Part shown: piece after piece, positions 1-12,700 of the stretch
Layout: every line of letters begins with the position of its first letter
Numbering within the stretch: position 1 is the stretch's first letter
NCBI GenBank assembly: GCA_004794655.1
Contig: SMMW01000056.1
Location: forward strand, 3,811,001-3,875,000
Length of the DNA: 64,000 nucleotides
Source: Marisa cornuarietis
Taxonomy: Eukaryota > Mollusca > Gastropoda > Architaenioglossa > Ampullariidae
Reading direction: 5' to 3'
Translations under genes and position numbers: made by a program
Notes under the pieces: generated by a model
The model's input: only the letters and a program-made list of their open reading frames with translations
Database searches by the model: none
What the model was told of the DNA's origin: nothing

Positions 1-1755
1 TTTTCCCGACACAAAGTGGAAGTAAAGGACAGGAACAGTATATACAGCTGCTGAAGGAGGAAAAGAACCACATTCTTTGGTCAGCAGATTGCTGGATTCT
101 GTGTTACTGTGGTATATCTCTAAGTACGATGCATCTGAAAATGCCCACGAGCAACTCTGCAAGTTCACATCCACAAAACTAACCATCACAGAGCGGTTGT
201 CAGGAACCGGAACCTTTACCCAACTATCCATAAAATATGGAAGCTCACTCTCACTGTCCCATCCTGGTGTCTGCAAAAAACCTGAAATAACACATTTTGA
301 TGATTATAGTCAGTGTTTGGTCGGTCGGCGATCGGTTCTACGACTGAGTATTACTCTGTGCATTACACTGAAAATTACTCGAAATTCCTTCATTCAAGTT
401 CTATTGCCGCTGAAGCCGCCGTGAGAAACCCCTGACAAGTCTGCAGGTGAGACATCAAGATATGAGTTGGTTCCAGCCATTGGTGATCCCACCTGCCGAC
501 CAGGTCGCGGGAGGTTGTATTAATGGGTAAACAACGAGATGTTGTAGAGACGTTATATTTGATAATCAGGGAATTAAAAGTAACAAATCACTCAATAATA
601 ACTATCGTATTTAGTCTTATCCCCCCTCCCAACTGCCAAACACACAATAACAAAATTTTCGGTAGTACTCCTATTGTTGACGGGAAGCGTGTAAGCTATT
701 AAGATTTGGAGCAGCTTTGTTATAATATTTATTTGAATTCCTAATTGGTGGATTAAAATAAAAAGCTCCGTTAAACAAAGGATAATCAGAACAAACTAAT
801 ACATCGATGTTATTTATCTTCCCTTCGTTAGAGACGGACTACGGCGTGTCCCCAGCTCCACACCCCTTTGATCTGAGCCGCGAGCGCACTGAGCGCTGAC
901 AGCCTGTCAGAGGTAAGGACAACACCTGTGCAGATAATGATGTGTCATTGTGAATTACTGTGCTATTGATTACTTATAGATCCACAGTTATTCAACACAC
1001 TACATCCCCGGTGACCACCCTTACTGTAAATGCTTGTGGACTTCACAAAGAGGTTGCATGATACACAGAAAGAATGAACTAAACTTAGAGATATGCTTAC
1101 CTGTTGTAGGCGAAGTATAGTTAAGCTCCAGCTGCGGCTTCTCTAAAGTGGAAGCAGCTGTGAAACGAATCTTAAGGGAAACATTTTTTGTGATGGACTG
1201 AATGTCAGTTTCCAGTCGAATGGAAGCAGAATTAGTGAAGCTAAATATTTGCCAAGAAATCACCAGTAGACAGGAGTTACGCAGAAGCGTTCTGTCGACT
1301 CCAGTGTCTGTAATCAAAAGCTGGATCCCACAGCCTTGCTTGTGGATGTGGGTGAACTTCAAAACCTTGTTAGGTGCCACATAAAGGTGAAGGAGGCAAG
1401 TGTGTAGTGATGTCGAAACAATTTCTGTGCCGTCCAGTTCCAGAAGCCCTTCACTCGCTGTCAACATTAGTGTTGCGTTTGTGTGAAGACAGCTTTTGAT
1501 CTCCGAGGTTGTGAGGTGAAGGAGGGGAGCACCTGATGTCGATAAAGTGGAGTTGTTTGTTGTTGTGACGACCTCATCAGAGATAATGGTGACCTTTGGC
1601 GTGTGTTGTAGAATGCTGTTGGTGGTGTTGTGTGTGACACTTGATGTAATGTGAGGAGTGGGTGTGTACTCCATTTCCACGCTTACTGACTGAGGATAAG
1701 TGTTTTTAATCCAGCTAGATAAAATCCCGATAATAATTAAAAAGTTCAAACGCAT
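1..1755 (-). CDS. Receptor gene C: CUB-CUB (GRL101-like) receptor, 5' part only
   Basis: Partial gene running off the left edge. Exon 1 is 1101-1755: its start MRLNFLIIIGIL opens a hydrophobic signal segment, followed by a Ser/Thr-rich stretch and a CUB-like domain ending in NYTSPTTG. It ends at a donor (AACAG|GTAAGC, phase 1). Exon 2 begins at 281 (TTATTTCAG|GT, phase 1) and is open with no stop to base 1. It encodes the start of a second CUB domain (FLQTPGWDSE, then YTVPVLYFHFVSG) matching exon 2 of genes A and B. The intron is 282-1100. Exon order, phase and boundaries match A and B, so C is a third, more diverged array member in the same orientation. The lectin, LDLa, LRR and 7TM parts are assumed to lie left of the window. 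Paralogy is clear; whether C is functional cannot be judged from this part. Confidence 0.8.
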
Positions 1756-2004
1756 TTTTCCTCGGTATTTATTCCTTAAAAAGTGGATTTATTAATGTTT
1801 CATATGAGAAACTTCAGCCACTTCAACTACGGTGTCTGATACTTCAGTATGTCTGTCAGGAACTTTGGTATGTATTACAGATACCCCAATATTTCTTGCC
1901 GATACCTCCGTGTTCTTTTACAAATACTTCAGCATTTATTACAAGTACTTCAATATTTATTATTCATTCGTCAGTATGTTTTAGCATATACTTTTCTTGA
2001 CACT

Positions 2005-2330
2005 TGAGTGTGTACTCTATTTCCTCGTTTACTGACTGAGAAGAAATGTTAATAATTCTACATAAAAGCTCCATAATGATTAAAATGTTTAAAACGCATT
2101 TTCCTCCATATTTATTCCTTCGAAAGTGGATATATGAATTAACATATGTGAGACCTCAGTCAGTTGACATAGTGTCTGTCTTCCACATGAGTATGTCTTT
2201 CAGGAACTTTGGTATGTCTCACAGATACCGCAATATTTCTTACAGATACCTCAGAATTTCTTACAAACACTTCAGTAGTTCTTAGTCATTCTCCAGTATG
2301 TGTTAGCATCTACTTCTCTTGTCTCAGACT
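2005..2330 (-). pseudogene. Duplicated promoter and signal-peptide stub of gene C
   Basis: This segment repeats about 1660-2000 as a direct partial tandem copy. Both hold the signal-peptide start and the same 5' flank, including shared phrases such as 'aggaactttggtatgt' and 'cagatacc'. In the outer copy the start codon survives at about 2100 on the minus strand, but the frame reaches a stop after 13 codons, so it cannot encode the signal peptide. It probably came from unequal exchange at the 5' end of gene C. It might still supply promoter sequence. Confidence 0.7.
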
Positions 2331-2850
2331 CTTGAGTCTGAGTATTTGGTAATCGAGGACAGAGATAACTGATCGATACTAACACAATAGTCTATAAACT
2401 TGATCATCTTTGTGTTTGAGGCGGACAGACTGTGACCATCATGATGGAAGAAGGGCAAATACCACGAGAAGCTTGCATCTTGGTAAAGATTCCATTTATA
2501 ACAAGCAGATACAGCAGCCACTGGCTGGTGCCAGTCCAGAACATAAGAGTGCTTGTCTCACCAACACACAGATTGTGCAGCTGTTGCTGTCACCCTGGAT
2601 AATGACACCTCCCCTGCTCTGCTGAACTTGTCTTAAGGAACGAGGAGCTGGCGTGATGGACGCTGGGATCAGCAGGTGTGTTCGAGCGGTTTTATAGTTT
2701 TATAAAACTTGACCCGAGTCTATGAGCGACAACACCGACTCTCACATCTGTCACGCCTTCGCAAATCCTCAACCCTCCCTGTCATACAGTCCACTCCCTC
2801 CCTGCCTAATCGTGAATCCTCAATACGAGTTTTGAGAAGACATTACTCCT

Positions 2851-3066
2851 GTACTGGCGTGTATCTGTACTATTGTGTATTTGTACTGGCGTGTATCTGT
2901 GCAATTGTGTCTCTCTACTATTGTATCTCTACTATCGTGTCTCTCTACTATTGTGTATTTGTACTGGCGTGTATCTGTACTATTGTGTATTTGTACTGGC
3001 GTGTATCTGTGCAATTGTGTCTCTCTACTATTGTATCTGTACTATCGTGTATCTCCACTATTTTCT
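2851..3066. repeat. Compound minisatellite, about 110-bp higher-order unit
   Basis: Two copies of a unit beginning 'gtactggcgtgtatctg', at 2851 and 2961, each built from shorter 'ctactattgtgtatctg' elements. The second copy is truncated. Confidence 0.85.
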
Positions 3067-4109
3067 AAATAACGTTTATCTAAGCATAACAATTTTCTAA
3101 CCTGTCCTCGAGTGTGCAATGCAATTAAAATTTTTAGCCCCAAAAGAAAAGAACGGTGTTATTATATTGCTCTAAAACTGTTGCCTTCTATCAATATACT
3201 TTGGTTTGTGGAAACAACTTTCTTCTTTTCTCCAGAGTTCTTGTGTGCGTGTGTTAAGCTACATCTATGTGTGCGTGTGTTAAGCTACATCTATGTGTGC
3301 GTGTGAGGGAGGCTGGGTAAGAGGTCGTGTAGCGGGTGCGTGTATGTATGGAACCAACATTTTAAAACGTATGTGGTCAGTAAACAAATTACACGTCTGA
3401 TTTGTAATGTCACAACCTGGGATTCTCTAATTTTTTCTCGAAAACAAATTATTTTCAAACATTTACTCTTCGATAATCTCGTAGACCCATTCATCGATTA
3501 GTTTTAGTCAAATCTTCAGTTTGTCACGAAACTCAAAGAAATTGAATGATCTGTACAAATGCGATGCAATATTTGCGATTTTCATTTCTTTACGAGGGCA
3601 TCAGTAGAGAGTGATATTACTTTTCCATCAAAGTTGTAAAAACGACAGCCATGTTCACGCGGGCAAGGAGACGGCTCCGTCTTGATCTTCTGTTGACACT
3701 TGCTCGTCTCTCCTCGTGACAACTCGGTCATTCTTTGCTGCCCGCGTTGTCAGCGTGGTCAGAGAAGTCTGGTTAGTTCTGGCTTGATTTAGTCAGTTCT
3801 GGTTTGATTTGGTCAGTTCTGGTTTGATTTGGTTAGTACTTCTGGTTTAGTTTGGTCAGCTTTGATTTCCTCCATGCAAACATTTTCTGGGAGCTCTACT
3901 GTGCACGAGTTTCGGTGTTCAGTTCAGGACGGCCGAACTTTGTCTGTAGATCAGCCAGCTGATCCCTGGAATGGTATGACGTCACCACAATGAGCATCGA
4001 CGACAGCAGTGTGGCAATCACAGTGTACGATAAAAGTGACGTCATAATAAACTTCCCATAGCGGTGAAAAGTGACGTCAAAATGATATTCCTATAGCGAT
4101 GAAAGTGAG

Positions 4110-4236
4110 GTAAGAATGAACGTCCTCTAGCGGTGAACGCGAAGTCACAATGAACGTCCTCTAGCGGTGAACGTGAAGTCACAATGAACGTCCTCTAGCG
4201 GTGAACGTGAAGTCACAATGAACGTCCTCTAGCGGT
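4110..4236. repeat. Minisatellite, about 33-bp unit, 3-4 copies
   Basis: Repeats of 'cacaatgaacgtcctctagc' followed by 'ggtgaacgtgaagt', nearly identical in the last three copies and more diverged on the left. Confidence 0.8.
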
Positions 4237-4420
4237 GCTGCTAATGATCGCGATTTCTCGTTGGTTCGTGGTACGAAGTCTGCGGCGGAGAGTCGCCGAG
4301 GGCAACACGGGCTATTTTCATCTCTACTGCCCGTATCAGCGGGGTTGAAGAGACTACCTGTATCTCGTTAACCTTTCGGCTGCCCTTTTCGCAAAAACAA
4401 GGGGGTGGGGGAGGATTGGT

Positions 4421-4569
4421 GTTTTACTCCGAGTCAGCAACTAAGACTATATCACGGCAAGGCAGTCAGCCCTATAACCAGATGCCATATGCAGAGAAAA
4501 AACAGCGTGCCCAAGACGAGAGCCGAACCCAGGACAACCAATCTTCCCTGTATTGACGACAGGCGCTAT
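4421..4569 (-). mobile_element. tRNA-derived SINE, 5'-truncated
   Basis: On the minus strand it shares the body of the SINEs at 41311-41465 and 46498-46670: a B-box-like GGTTCGGCTC, then 'ctgcatatggcatctgg', 'gatatag' and 'gactcgg.gtaaaacac'. The A-box end is missing and replaced by (TA)n. The matching position in duplication copy B (near 20150) lacks it, so it inserted in copy A after the duplication or was lost from B. Confidence 0.7.
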
Positions 4570-6710
4570 ATATATATAATAAAATAGACGATGTCAATGA
4601 TTTAATTTTTTTCCTAACTGATCGCACGACTTCTGAAAAAAAAAACTCCTGATATATATGTTTTGCAAGCTGTTTCCAGTTTTTTGTGTTTACAAACCAA
4701 GAATAAACTAACCGTTCATTAAAAGAAAAATTCCAACACTTGATTTAGTTTCATAGCTAAAACTTTTAAAGTTCATCAAAATAATTCCCGGAAGGTTTTC
4801 CCCTATTTTTGCGGATAGGTATGAACATCTCTCTAGTCAGCGGAGACGATGGAGCGCCTTTCTTTATTCTCACCACGTATTCTCCGCCTTAAACCTTGCA
4901 CCGTGATATTTTTGTTTCCTCTAATTAGGAAACAAAATTTATTACAAACTTTGGTTCTTCATTATTGAACGCACGTATCTACTTGTGTCAAGATGTGGTG
5001 TCCGGAGGTTTGAGATCGTCGCTTGCATGAAAGAAACTTGATTATATCCTGCAAATATCGTTCACGCGTTTGTTTGCTCATTAAAGTCGTCAGTCTATGA
5101 TAGGCTTCCCCTCCTAGAATGTTTGTATTCTTTTTTCAGAATGTCTCATATATAAATTTTACACAAAGAACTTATACAAAAAGTCCTTAACTTGAGTCCG
5201 TTCCAAGCTGACAGTCTATGGAAGCACGTGCCATGGAGTACTAGCAAGGTAAACAATGAATATTTATCAGCCACTGACGCAGAGGTAGTCTCGCTGGATC
5301 AGTAACAGGTTGAAATGGAATGAGACACACCCAGTTTTGATCTGATGTGACAGACCAGCAAGGTAGATAGGGAGACAAAGGCATAGGTCATTGGACAAGT
5401 CAGTGGATATTCTGGTAAATTGTTTTTACTAACGCACGCACGCATGCACACACACGCTCCTACACAGAGTCTCTGTCACGTGCACGCACATACTATTTTG
5501 ACACGAGAAATTAAGTAAATGGCTGACAACATTAATTTATTTTAATATTATTATTATTATTAATGCTAGAACGCGATGTAACAAATAGAGAGCAGGATGC
5601 GTCATATTTTAATGCTTGTATATGAAATGTTATTTCGTTCATGACAAATTATAGATTAATAATACAAGCCTTAATTATAATGTAACAATTTATTAAAATG
5701 ACATATAAGTAACTTCATGTTACTAACTTCGTGTTGATAAGTGTACAATCAATAAAACATCATTGTATATTTATGATTATAACGAGGGATAAATATTATA
5801 ACTGTTGAGTTATAAAAATGAGCATATTCAAAGAAATAATAAATCAGTTTATAAAAAACATTATTCTTTAATTTGTAGGATGTGGAATAGGTGGTGACTT
5901 GTCCGAAACATGTTTGGTATAAGAACTGCTTCCCAGCGTATTTCAAAGGTAGGATAGCACTGAACACAATAATGTCGAATAATCAAACATGGTGGTACTT
6001 GTTAGCTGGTGAGGTTGAGCGAGTTCAAGAAGAGCACCTGTGGCAATGCTGGACACAAGGTTGAGTCAGTGCCCTGGAGGATCAGAGCGAATCCGAGAAA
6101 TGATAATCATGATATTCATAACAGCTCTCCCTCTTTCTTTGACTAAACGGTCCCCGAGTGTTTAACAGGCAAAGTTCGCACCAGTCTCCCACAACCGGCT
6201 GAAGCCTGTTTATCAGTTAAACCGTTAAACACATCAGCAGCAGCACCAGTACAACTCGCTTCTTGTCAATATTATGGCACCATCGCTTCCCCTTAATGAA
6301 GTCCTCTCGACCTGCCTTCTTATCCACTTCACCACTATGCGCAAGGAGCATCTGTTCAAAAGTGAACTTCGGGTTGCAGAATTTACTGATTCTACTACTA
6401 CTACTACTTATAATCCTTTCATGTCGTACTGTGCCCTTGTTTTCTGTTAATAAGGTCCTCTCGACTAAAATAATTTTTATTAATAATTTTTTAATTTTAA
6501 TTTTATTATATTTTATTATTACTGTCATTGTCATTTCAACGTAATGCAAAATTGGACTTAAACATCAGTCTTGCACACATCCCTCGTAAACTTGCCCTTG
6601 TTTGACAGTAGCCAAGCACCATTGGTTGTGCAGTCCTCTTGTAATGTATGAGACATGCGTGGCTATGCCATGTGACCGATGTGGGACCTCATTCTCGGTG
6701 CAACATTAAT
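4570..6710. other. 3' flank of receptor gene A, no gene seen
   Basis: AT-rich noncoding sequence that aligns with 20150-24000 apart from insertions in the latter. A candidate AATAAA polyadenylation signal for gene A is at 6476-6481 on the minus strand, about 230 bases past the stop codon. Short frames here have no recognisable domain. Confidence 0.5.
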
Positions 6711-9700
6711 CTAACGTTTGCTACTGGCGGAGTGGGTGAACATGATTGATGTCTGCATGCCACGTTTGATCTTTTCCATCAGACGCAGCTCCTGTGCTCG
6801 CTTCCTGCGCTCCAGCAGCAGGTTAACGGTGTACAGGAACGGGTTCAGAGCAGAGTTGAAGGGAAGGACAAAAATAGCCATGGCCACGTTGACTTCGTCT
6901 GACACTACAACGCCCCTGGACGCCATCAGACCCAGGAGACCGATGGGAAACCAGCAGAGAAAGTTGCAGGCGGCTACCGAAATGAGACGACGAGCGACGG
7001 TCAGGTTCTTGCTCTTCTTGGAAGTGTCGCAGGCAGACATGCTGTTGGCACGGACTGACCAGAAGATGAAAGCCTGACCCAGGGCGATGACAAGGAAGAG
7101 GATGAAGTTAAGGACTATAATAACACCGAATGAGTAGTCGTGACCCCTGTGGTTACCAGGATTGATGGGAAGGGGAATACAGATGCCAGTTTGACCATAG
7201 AACTTCCAGTGTGACATGGCGGGAACCAATGGCACCGCAGCAATAATGACACCAACGGTCCATGCCAAACATGTCGCCACAAGCGCAGATCGCTTGCTAA
7301 AGTGAAATCGACTAAAAGGAAAACGAAGGACCAGGAAACGATCCAGAGTGATGAGGAAGATGATTAAAGCCGACACCTCAGTAGAAAGAAAAGCCAGAAA
7401 TCCAGCCATCTGACACAGTGTACTCCTCTTCCACTCTAGGTCTTTCCACAAATAGACACCCATGTAAACACGGTCAGCTATTCCTATGATGGCCAGGTAG
7501 ATCCCCATCAAGAAATCTGATAAACACAAATTAGTTACCAAGATGTCAAAACCAAGATTAGAGTTCATTTTAAGGAAGAAATTACGATAAATTAAACTAA
7601 CTACGTTTCCTATCAAAGCAAAAAACGCAGTCACTGACAAGAAAATGCGATAAACATCTAAGCTCAACAAGGCCTCACAGGACGAGGTCTGATCTGCCGG
7701 AGCCCTGCAGTTGACCAGATTGAAGCCTGGGGGCAGACTGGCTGGACAACACAGCTTGTAGTTGTCGGCGTCTACACTCTCTAGACTGTGTAAATTATTC
7801 AGAATGTCTTGACTGAACTCTGTCATAGAACATCCGCGGACATCTAAAATTTCCAAATTTGTTAAACTTTTCAAACCATCTCCAATAATACGGTCTATAT
7901 CACAGTTAGACATGTTGAGGAACTGAAGATTAGGAAACAAACCATAAATATTACTAATGTTGACCTCATGCATAATAATATTTGAAATATCAAGTCTAAT
8001 AAGAGACGAGAACGCGCTGGACCAGCCAGGTTTTATGGTTAAAAATAAAGAAAGAGGATTTCCAGCGACATTAATTTCTTTTAAATTGGTTAGTTTCTCA
8101 AAATCGTTTTCTGCAAGGGAAGTGAGCAGGTTATTACTCAAATCAAGGCTGCGTAAGTTTGGGAGTGACAATTTTCCAAGTTTTGTGAGATTACAAGCGG
8201 CTAAGGCAAGATGTATCAACATTCTGTTGTTCTTAACATCAGCTGGGGTCATGCCAGTACCACTGGCATCAAGAAATCTCAGGCTGGGAAACTTGTGAGC
8301 GGGAAAGGGTCGAGAGCAGAAGAAGGCGAGGCCGTGACACACACAGGGGTCAGGACAGGTGAGGTCACACAGCAGCTCATCATCGTGCTGCGGACACTGG
8401 TAGAGGCCGTCACACAGGTGGGTGGGATGGACACACACACGGGAGTTGCGGCAGCGGTAGAAGCCGGGACACGTGTAGCTGTCACACGCCGCCTCGTCCC
8501 CGTGACCAGGACAGTCGTACAGCCCGTTACAGCGGAGGAAGACGGGCAGACAGTAGGTGACGTCAGACTGCGGGCACTGGAAGTGAGTCTCGTTACAAAG
8601 AGGGTTTGACGAGGTTTGGTTGACCGAAAACGGTTTCAGCGTCAACTGGCCTTGTGAGTTTAAGAGGACAGTACCCGGCATACTCCAAGATAGTCTAAAA
8701 AGTTTGGTTATTGATGCTGCTACACAAAACTCATCAGCTCCATTTGTGCAGTCGTGTTGTCCATCACACTTCTGAGTACTAAGGACACACTGCAACATAA
8801 AACAGGTGTAATATGACGGACGTACACTTACCTTGCATACGCTCGATGCATATCACACACACGTAACACGCTTGACGAGCGCCCACAGATAAATATGAAG
8901 ATGAAGATTTTACGGGAGTCAAAGATCTCGATGTTTTCCTTTTCCCATCGATCCATGGAACTGTTGTTTCTCTTCTTTAACGTCATCCCTTCTCCGAAAT
9001 GACGTCGAACAAATGACGCACACAAGACGTCAAACACAAGACACCATTCACACAGGAAACAATACAAGCCCTACCCCTAACCTATTACACTCCCCCCCCC
9101 CTTGCTAAAAGTGAAATCTCCCAGATTTCTACCCACTAGGTCTTATATTGTTTCGGTAAACTCACAACTCCAAATAACTTAGCAACTAAACCACACCTAA
9201 CAAAAATCTCTCCTGGCTAATCTATAACACTACTCTTTACTCATGAAACAATGGAGTATTAAATTTGTAACAAATAATAGTAACTTCAATTTTCAAACGG
9301 CAGTCAGCTTACATTATATTTACATGTTCATTACTCCACCCTACTCCAAAATTGGACTGGGACATTCACTACGGCTTATGTAGTCAGCCTCATCATTTTC
9401 CGTCCCCTTTATGTATTTAATGTAGGGATGGTATTCCTGCAGGAAAAGTGACCATCTCATTTATCTCTCGTTAGAGTGTTTGGCCTGGACTAAGAATACC
9501 AGGGACTTATGGTCACTTTCTAGCACAAAGTCTCGTCCATAGATATACTGGTTAAATTTCTGAATCCCAAAAATCACAGCCAGACACTCCTTCTCACACG
9601 TAGCATACGCTCTCTCAGTTTTACTCAGCTTTCTACTAGCATACGCTCCTGGATGTAGGGTACCTTCACATTCCTGTAATAGCACAGCCCCCAGTCCACG

Positions 9701-12700
9701 CTCGCTGGCGTCTGTCCGTAGGTGGAACTGTTTGGAAGGGTCGGGTAGTTTGATGATAGGATCGGAGGTGAGGTGTGCCTTAAGTGTATCAAATGCTCGT
9801 TGGCATCCTTCAGACCATTCCACTCTATTCGGTTTCCGTGCTCCGATTAAATCCGTAAGTGTTGCTGCGATTGCGCTAAAGTTGGGGACACATTTGGGAT
9901 AAAAACTCGCTAACCCTATGAAGCTACAAACTTCGGTCTGGGTCTCTGGCCGCCTCGTTTCACTCAGTTGCTGAATCTTGGCGTTGGCTGGAGCTACTTC
10001 CACACAATCAACTCTGTGACGCAAAAAATCGAAACTAGCACAACCGATTTCGCATTTGGTAGGCCGTGCTGTGAGGTTCACCTCCCGTAAGCTCGTCAAT
10101 ATTGCTTTAAGTAGCACAAGGTGTTCTTCCCACGTTTCCGTTGCGAGGAGCAAGTCATCCATGAAGTTTTCTACATCTGTTCCTTTGAGTGGTTCTAACA
10201 GTGTGCGCATCATACGCGTGAAAACGCTTGGTGCATTTTGTACACCAAATGGCATCACCTTCCACTGGTAGTTTCCGAAAGGCGTAGTAAATGCTAGTTT
10301 ATGTCGGTCTTCTTTTCTCACAGGTATCTGCCAATACTCCTTTGTGAGGTCTATCCGTGAAAAGTATTTTGCTTTCGAGAGCTTGGTAAAAATTGTGTCT
10401 GGATCAGGTAGGGGTTCTGCTAGATACTCAGTAATTTGGTTTAGCCGCCGATAATCGACGGAAAACCGAACACTCCCATCCCTTTTCTTGACCAGGACTA
10501 TGGGAGAGCTGTACGCACCCTCCGCTGGTTCCATGACTCCCAGCTTGGCCATTTCTTGCAAATCTCTTTCCACAGCTTCAAGTGTTGCATGCGGTAGCCT
10601 GTACGGCCTTAGCTTAACAGGAACAACACTTATGAGCGTAACAGAGAACTCCGTGAGTGATGTCAGACCAGGTTTATCTGTCAACGTTCCGTCAAATGAC
10701 GCCAGCAACTGCTGCACTTCTTCCTTCTGCCCATCCGATAGATTTTCGCTGATCTTTACATCCTTGTAAGTTTCTTCAGTCGTCGTAGGGCAGCTGTGGA
10801 ATCTTACATCAGAAGTTGGAGTCTCATCCATCTCCTCCACTACAACCGTTGCTACCACCAAGGTGGTGTCCTCCACTTCTCTCTCCACATACCTTTTCAA
10901 GAGGTTTACGTGGAACGTTTTCTCACGTTGTCCAATTTGTACGCGGTAATTTAGACCGATCATCTTTTGGGTGATCACGTACGGTCCTTTCCAGCGTACC
11001 TGGAGCTTGTTGTACGCTGAAGGAAGTAATATTAAAACTTTCTCACCTACTTCAAAATCACGCAATTTTGCCCTCTTGTCATAATGACTTACTTGCTTGC
11101 GGCGAGCATCACGAAGGTTGTCATGTGTTAACTTACGAACGAACTCTAATCTATTACACAGGTCCGTGACATATTCGTAAGAGGTCTTCACCTCCTCTTG
11201 GGTTTGTTCATTGGTCCACAGAGACCTGAGAACTCCCATAGGTCCTCGAACGGTCCGCCCATACACTAGCTCAAAGGGTGAGAATCCTAGCGAACTCTGT
11301 GGGGCTTCTTTGTAGGCAAAGAGAAGCGCTGGTATGTACCTGTCCCAGTCTCGTGGTCGTTCTTCAGACAACTTACGCAGTGCAGTTCCATTAAACTTCT
11401 CTACCAGCCCATTGCACTGAGGGTGGTAGGGAGTGGTGGTGTAATGCTGTATCGACAATAGCCGGTTTACCTCAGACATGATCTTGCTGACGAACTGCGT
11501 CCCTTGGTCTGTGAGTACCTCCTCTGGTATTCCCACTCGGGACCAAATTCCTAGGAGCGCCTCGGCTACTGTTTCAGTGTCTATATTTTTCAAGGCCGTC
11601 GCTTCTGCAAACCGGGTGGCGTAGTCCACCACAGTTAGGACGTACCTATGTCCCCGCTCTGATGCTGGCTTGATTGGCCCGATAATATCCATCGCGACTC
11701 TCTTGAACGGCTCATCGATGATTGGGACTTCACCAAGGGGTGCTGGGTGTTGGTGAGCTCTGGTCGACATGCGTTGGGACGTGTCACACGACTTTACATA
11801 GCGTTTCACATCGCCAGTCACTCCTGGCCAATAAAAGACGAAGATTTTACGGGAGTCGAAGATCTTGATGTTTTCCTTTTTCCATCCATCCATGGAACAG
11901 TTGTTTCTCTTTTTTTTACGTCATCCCTTCTACGAAATGACGACGAACAAATGACGTACACAAGACGTCAAACACAAGACACCATTCACACACGAAACAA
12001 TACAAGACCTAGTCCTGACTCATCACAACAGGCAATTTTTGTAATTCTATTAAACAACTTCAATATACGAATAATACAATACAAACCTAATTTAAGTAAA
12101 ACACAACAAGCTGATAAGGGTTTTTGCTTGTCGCCTCACCTGTCCATTCCCGCAGTAGAAAGGTCTGTCGGAACCACAGGAGTCAAAGCGACAGAAGTCC
12201 TCGTCACTGTTGTCTCTACAGTCGGCCCGGTGGTCACACACCAGTGTGTACGGCACGTGCTCCAGCTGACTGTCGCATCGGTAGGAAGGTGGAAGTCGTT
12301 GGACAGGTGCAGCGCATGTCTGTGAATCGTAACCTTTTGCCCAACACGCACTGTTGGGGTCACACGCCAGAAATGTGTGTGTCACGTGCTGTAGAGGGCA
12401 CTGCACGAGGCTTATGTTGAGGTTTGTCCACTTCGGGTTTGTGGGAACAGACAGTTCCGGAGTTTGTAGACGAGATTCTAAATGATTGGCTTCGTCCTTT
12501 TCGCAGAGAACAAATGTGTGAGGAGACATTTTTTGACATGTTTGGGGCATGATGACGTGTGCCTTTGGATACCACAAGGTACACTGGGCTTGTTCATGTT
12601 TAGAGGCCACCACCTCAGCTTCAACAAACAGAACAGTTCCATCGCTCCACACGTAGGAGTTTCGATACCTGTCAACAAAATACACAATGAAGTCTTCCTG

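Larger units (their letters stand above)
2331..4289. other. Intergenic region upstream of gene C, no gene seen
   Basis: No open frame here looks like a protein. Visible contents are a CTATTGTGTAT-type minisatellite (2851-3066), a roughly 20-bp 'ggtttgatttggtcagttct' repeat near 3775-3845, and a roughly 33-bp repeat at 4110-4236. Short frames over the minisatellite give Cys/Tyr/Val-rich translations in several registers, as expected of a repeat. Confidence 0.6.
8807..12027 (-). mobile_element. Deleted Ty3/gypsy LTR retrotransposon with integrase before RT (Gmr1-like order)
   Basis: A 3221-bp element lying in intron 3 of gene A, in the same orientation as the gene. It starts TG and ends CA, with a 5-bp duplication (ACAGG) on both sides. 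A complete 3' LTR (8807-9089), a polypurine tract (9090-9103), a pol remnant and a truncated 5' LTR (about 11836-12027) are visible. The primer-binding site, gag, protease and the start of integrase are deleted. The order integrase, reverse transcriptase, RNase H in one frame is Ty1/copia-like, although the sequences are Ty3/gypsy-like. This combination is known for Gmr1-type elements. The aligned LTR parts differ at about 19 of 190 positions by eye, so the insertion is not recent. Confidence 0.92.

Noticed and set aside
8211..8609. Antisense frame of 132 codons inside receptor exon 4 (and its twin at 25501-25899)
   Set aside because: Shadow of the LDLa-coding strand. Its conservation follows from the near-identity of exon 4 in A and B.
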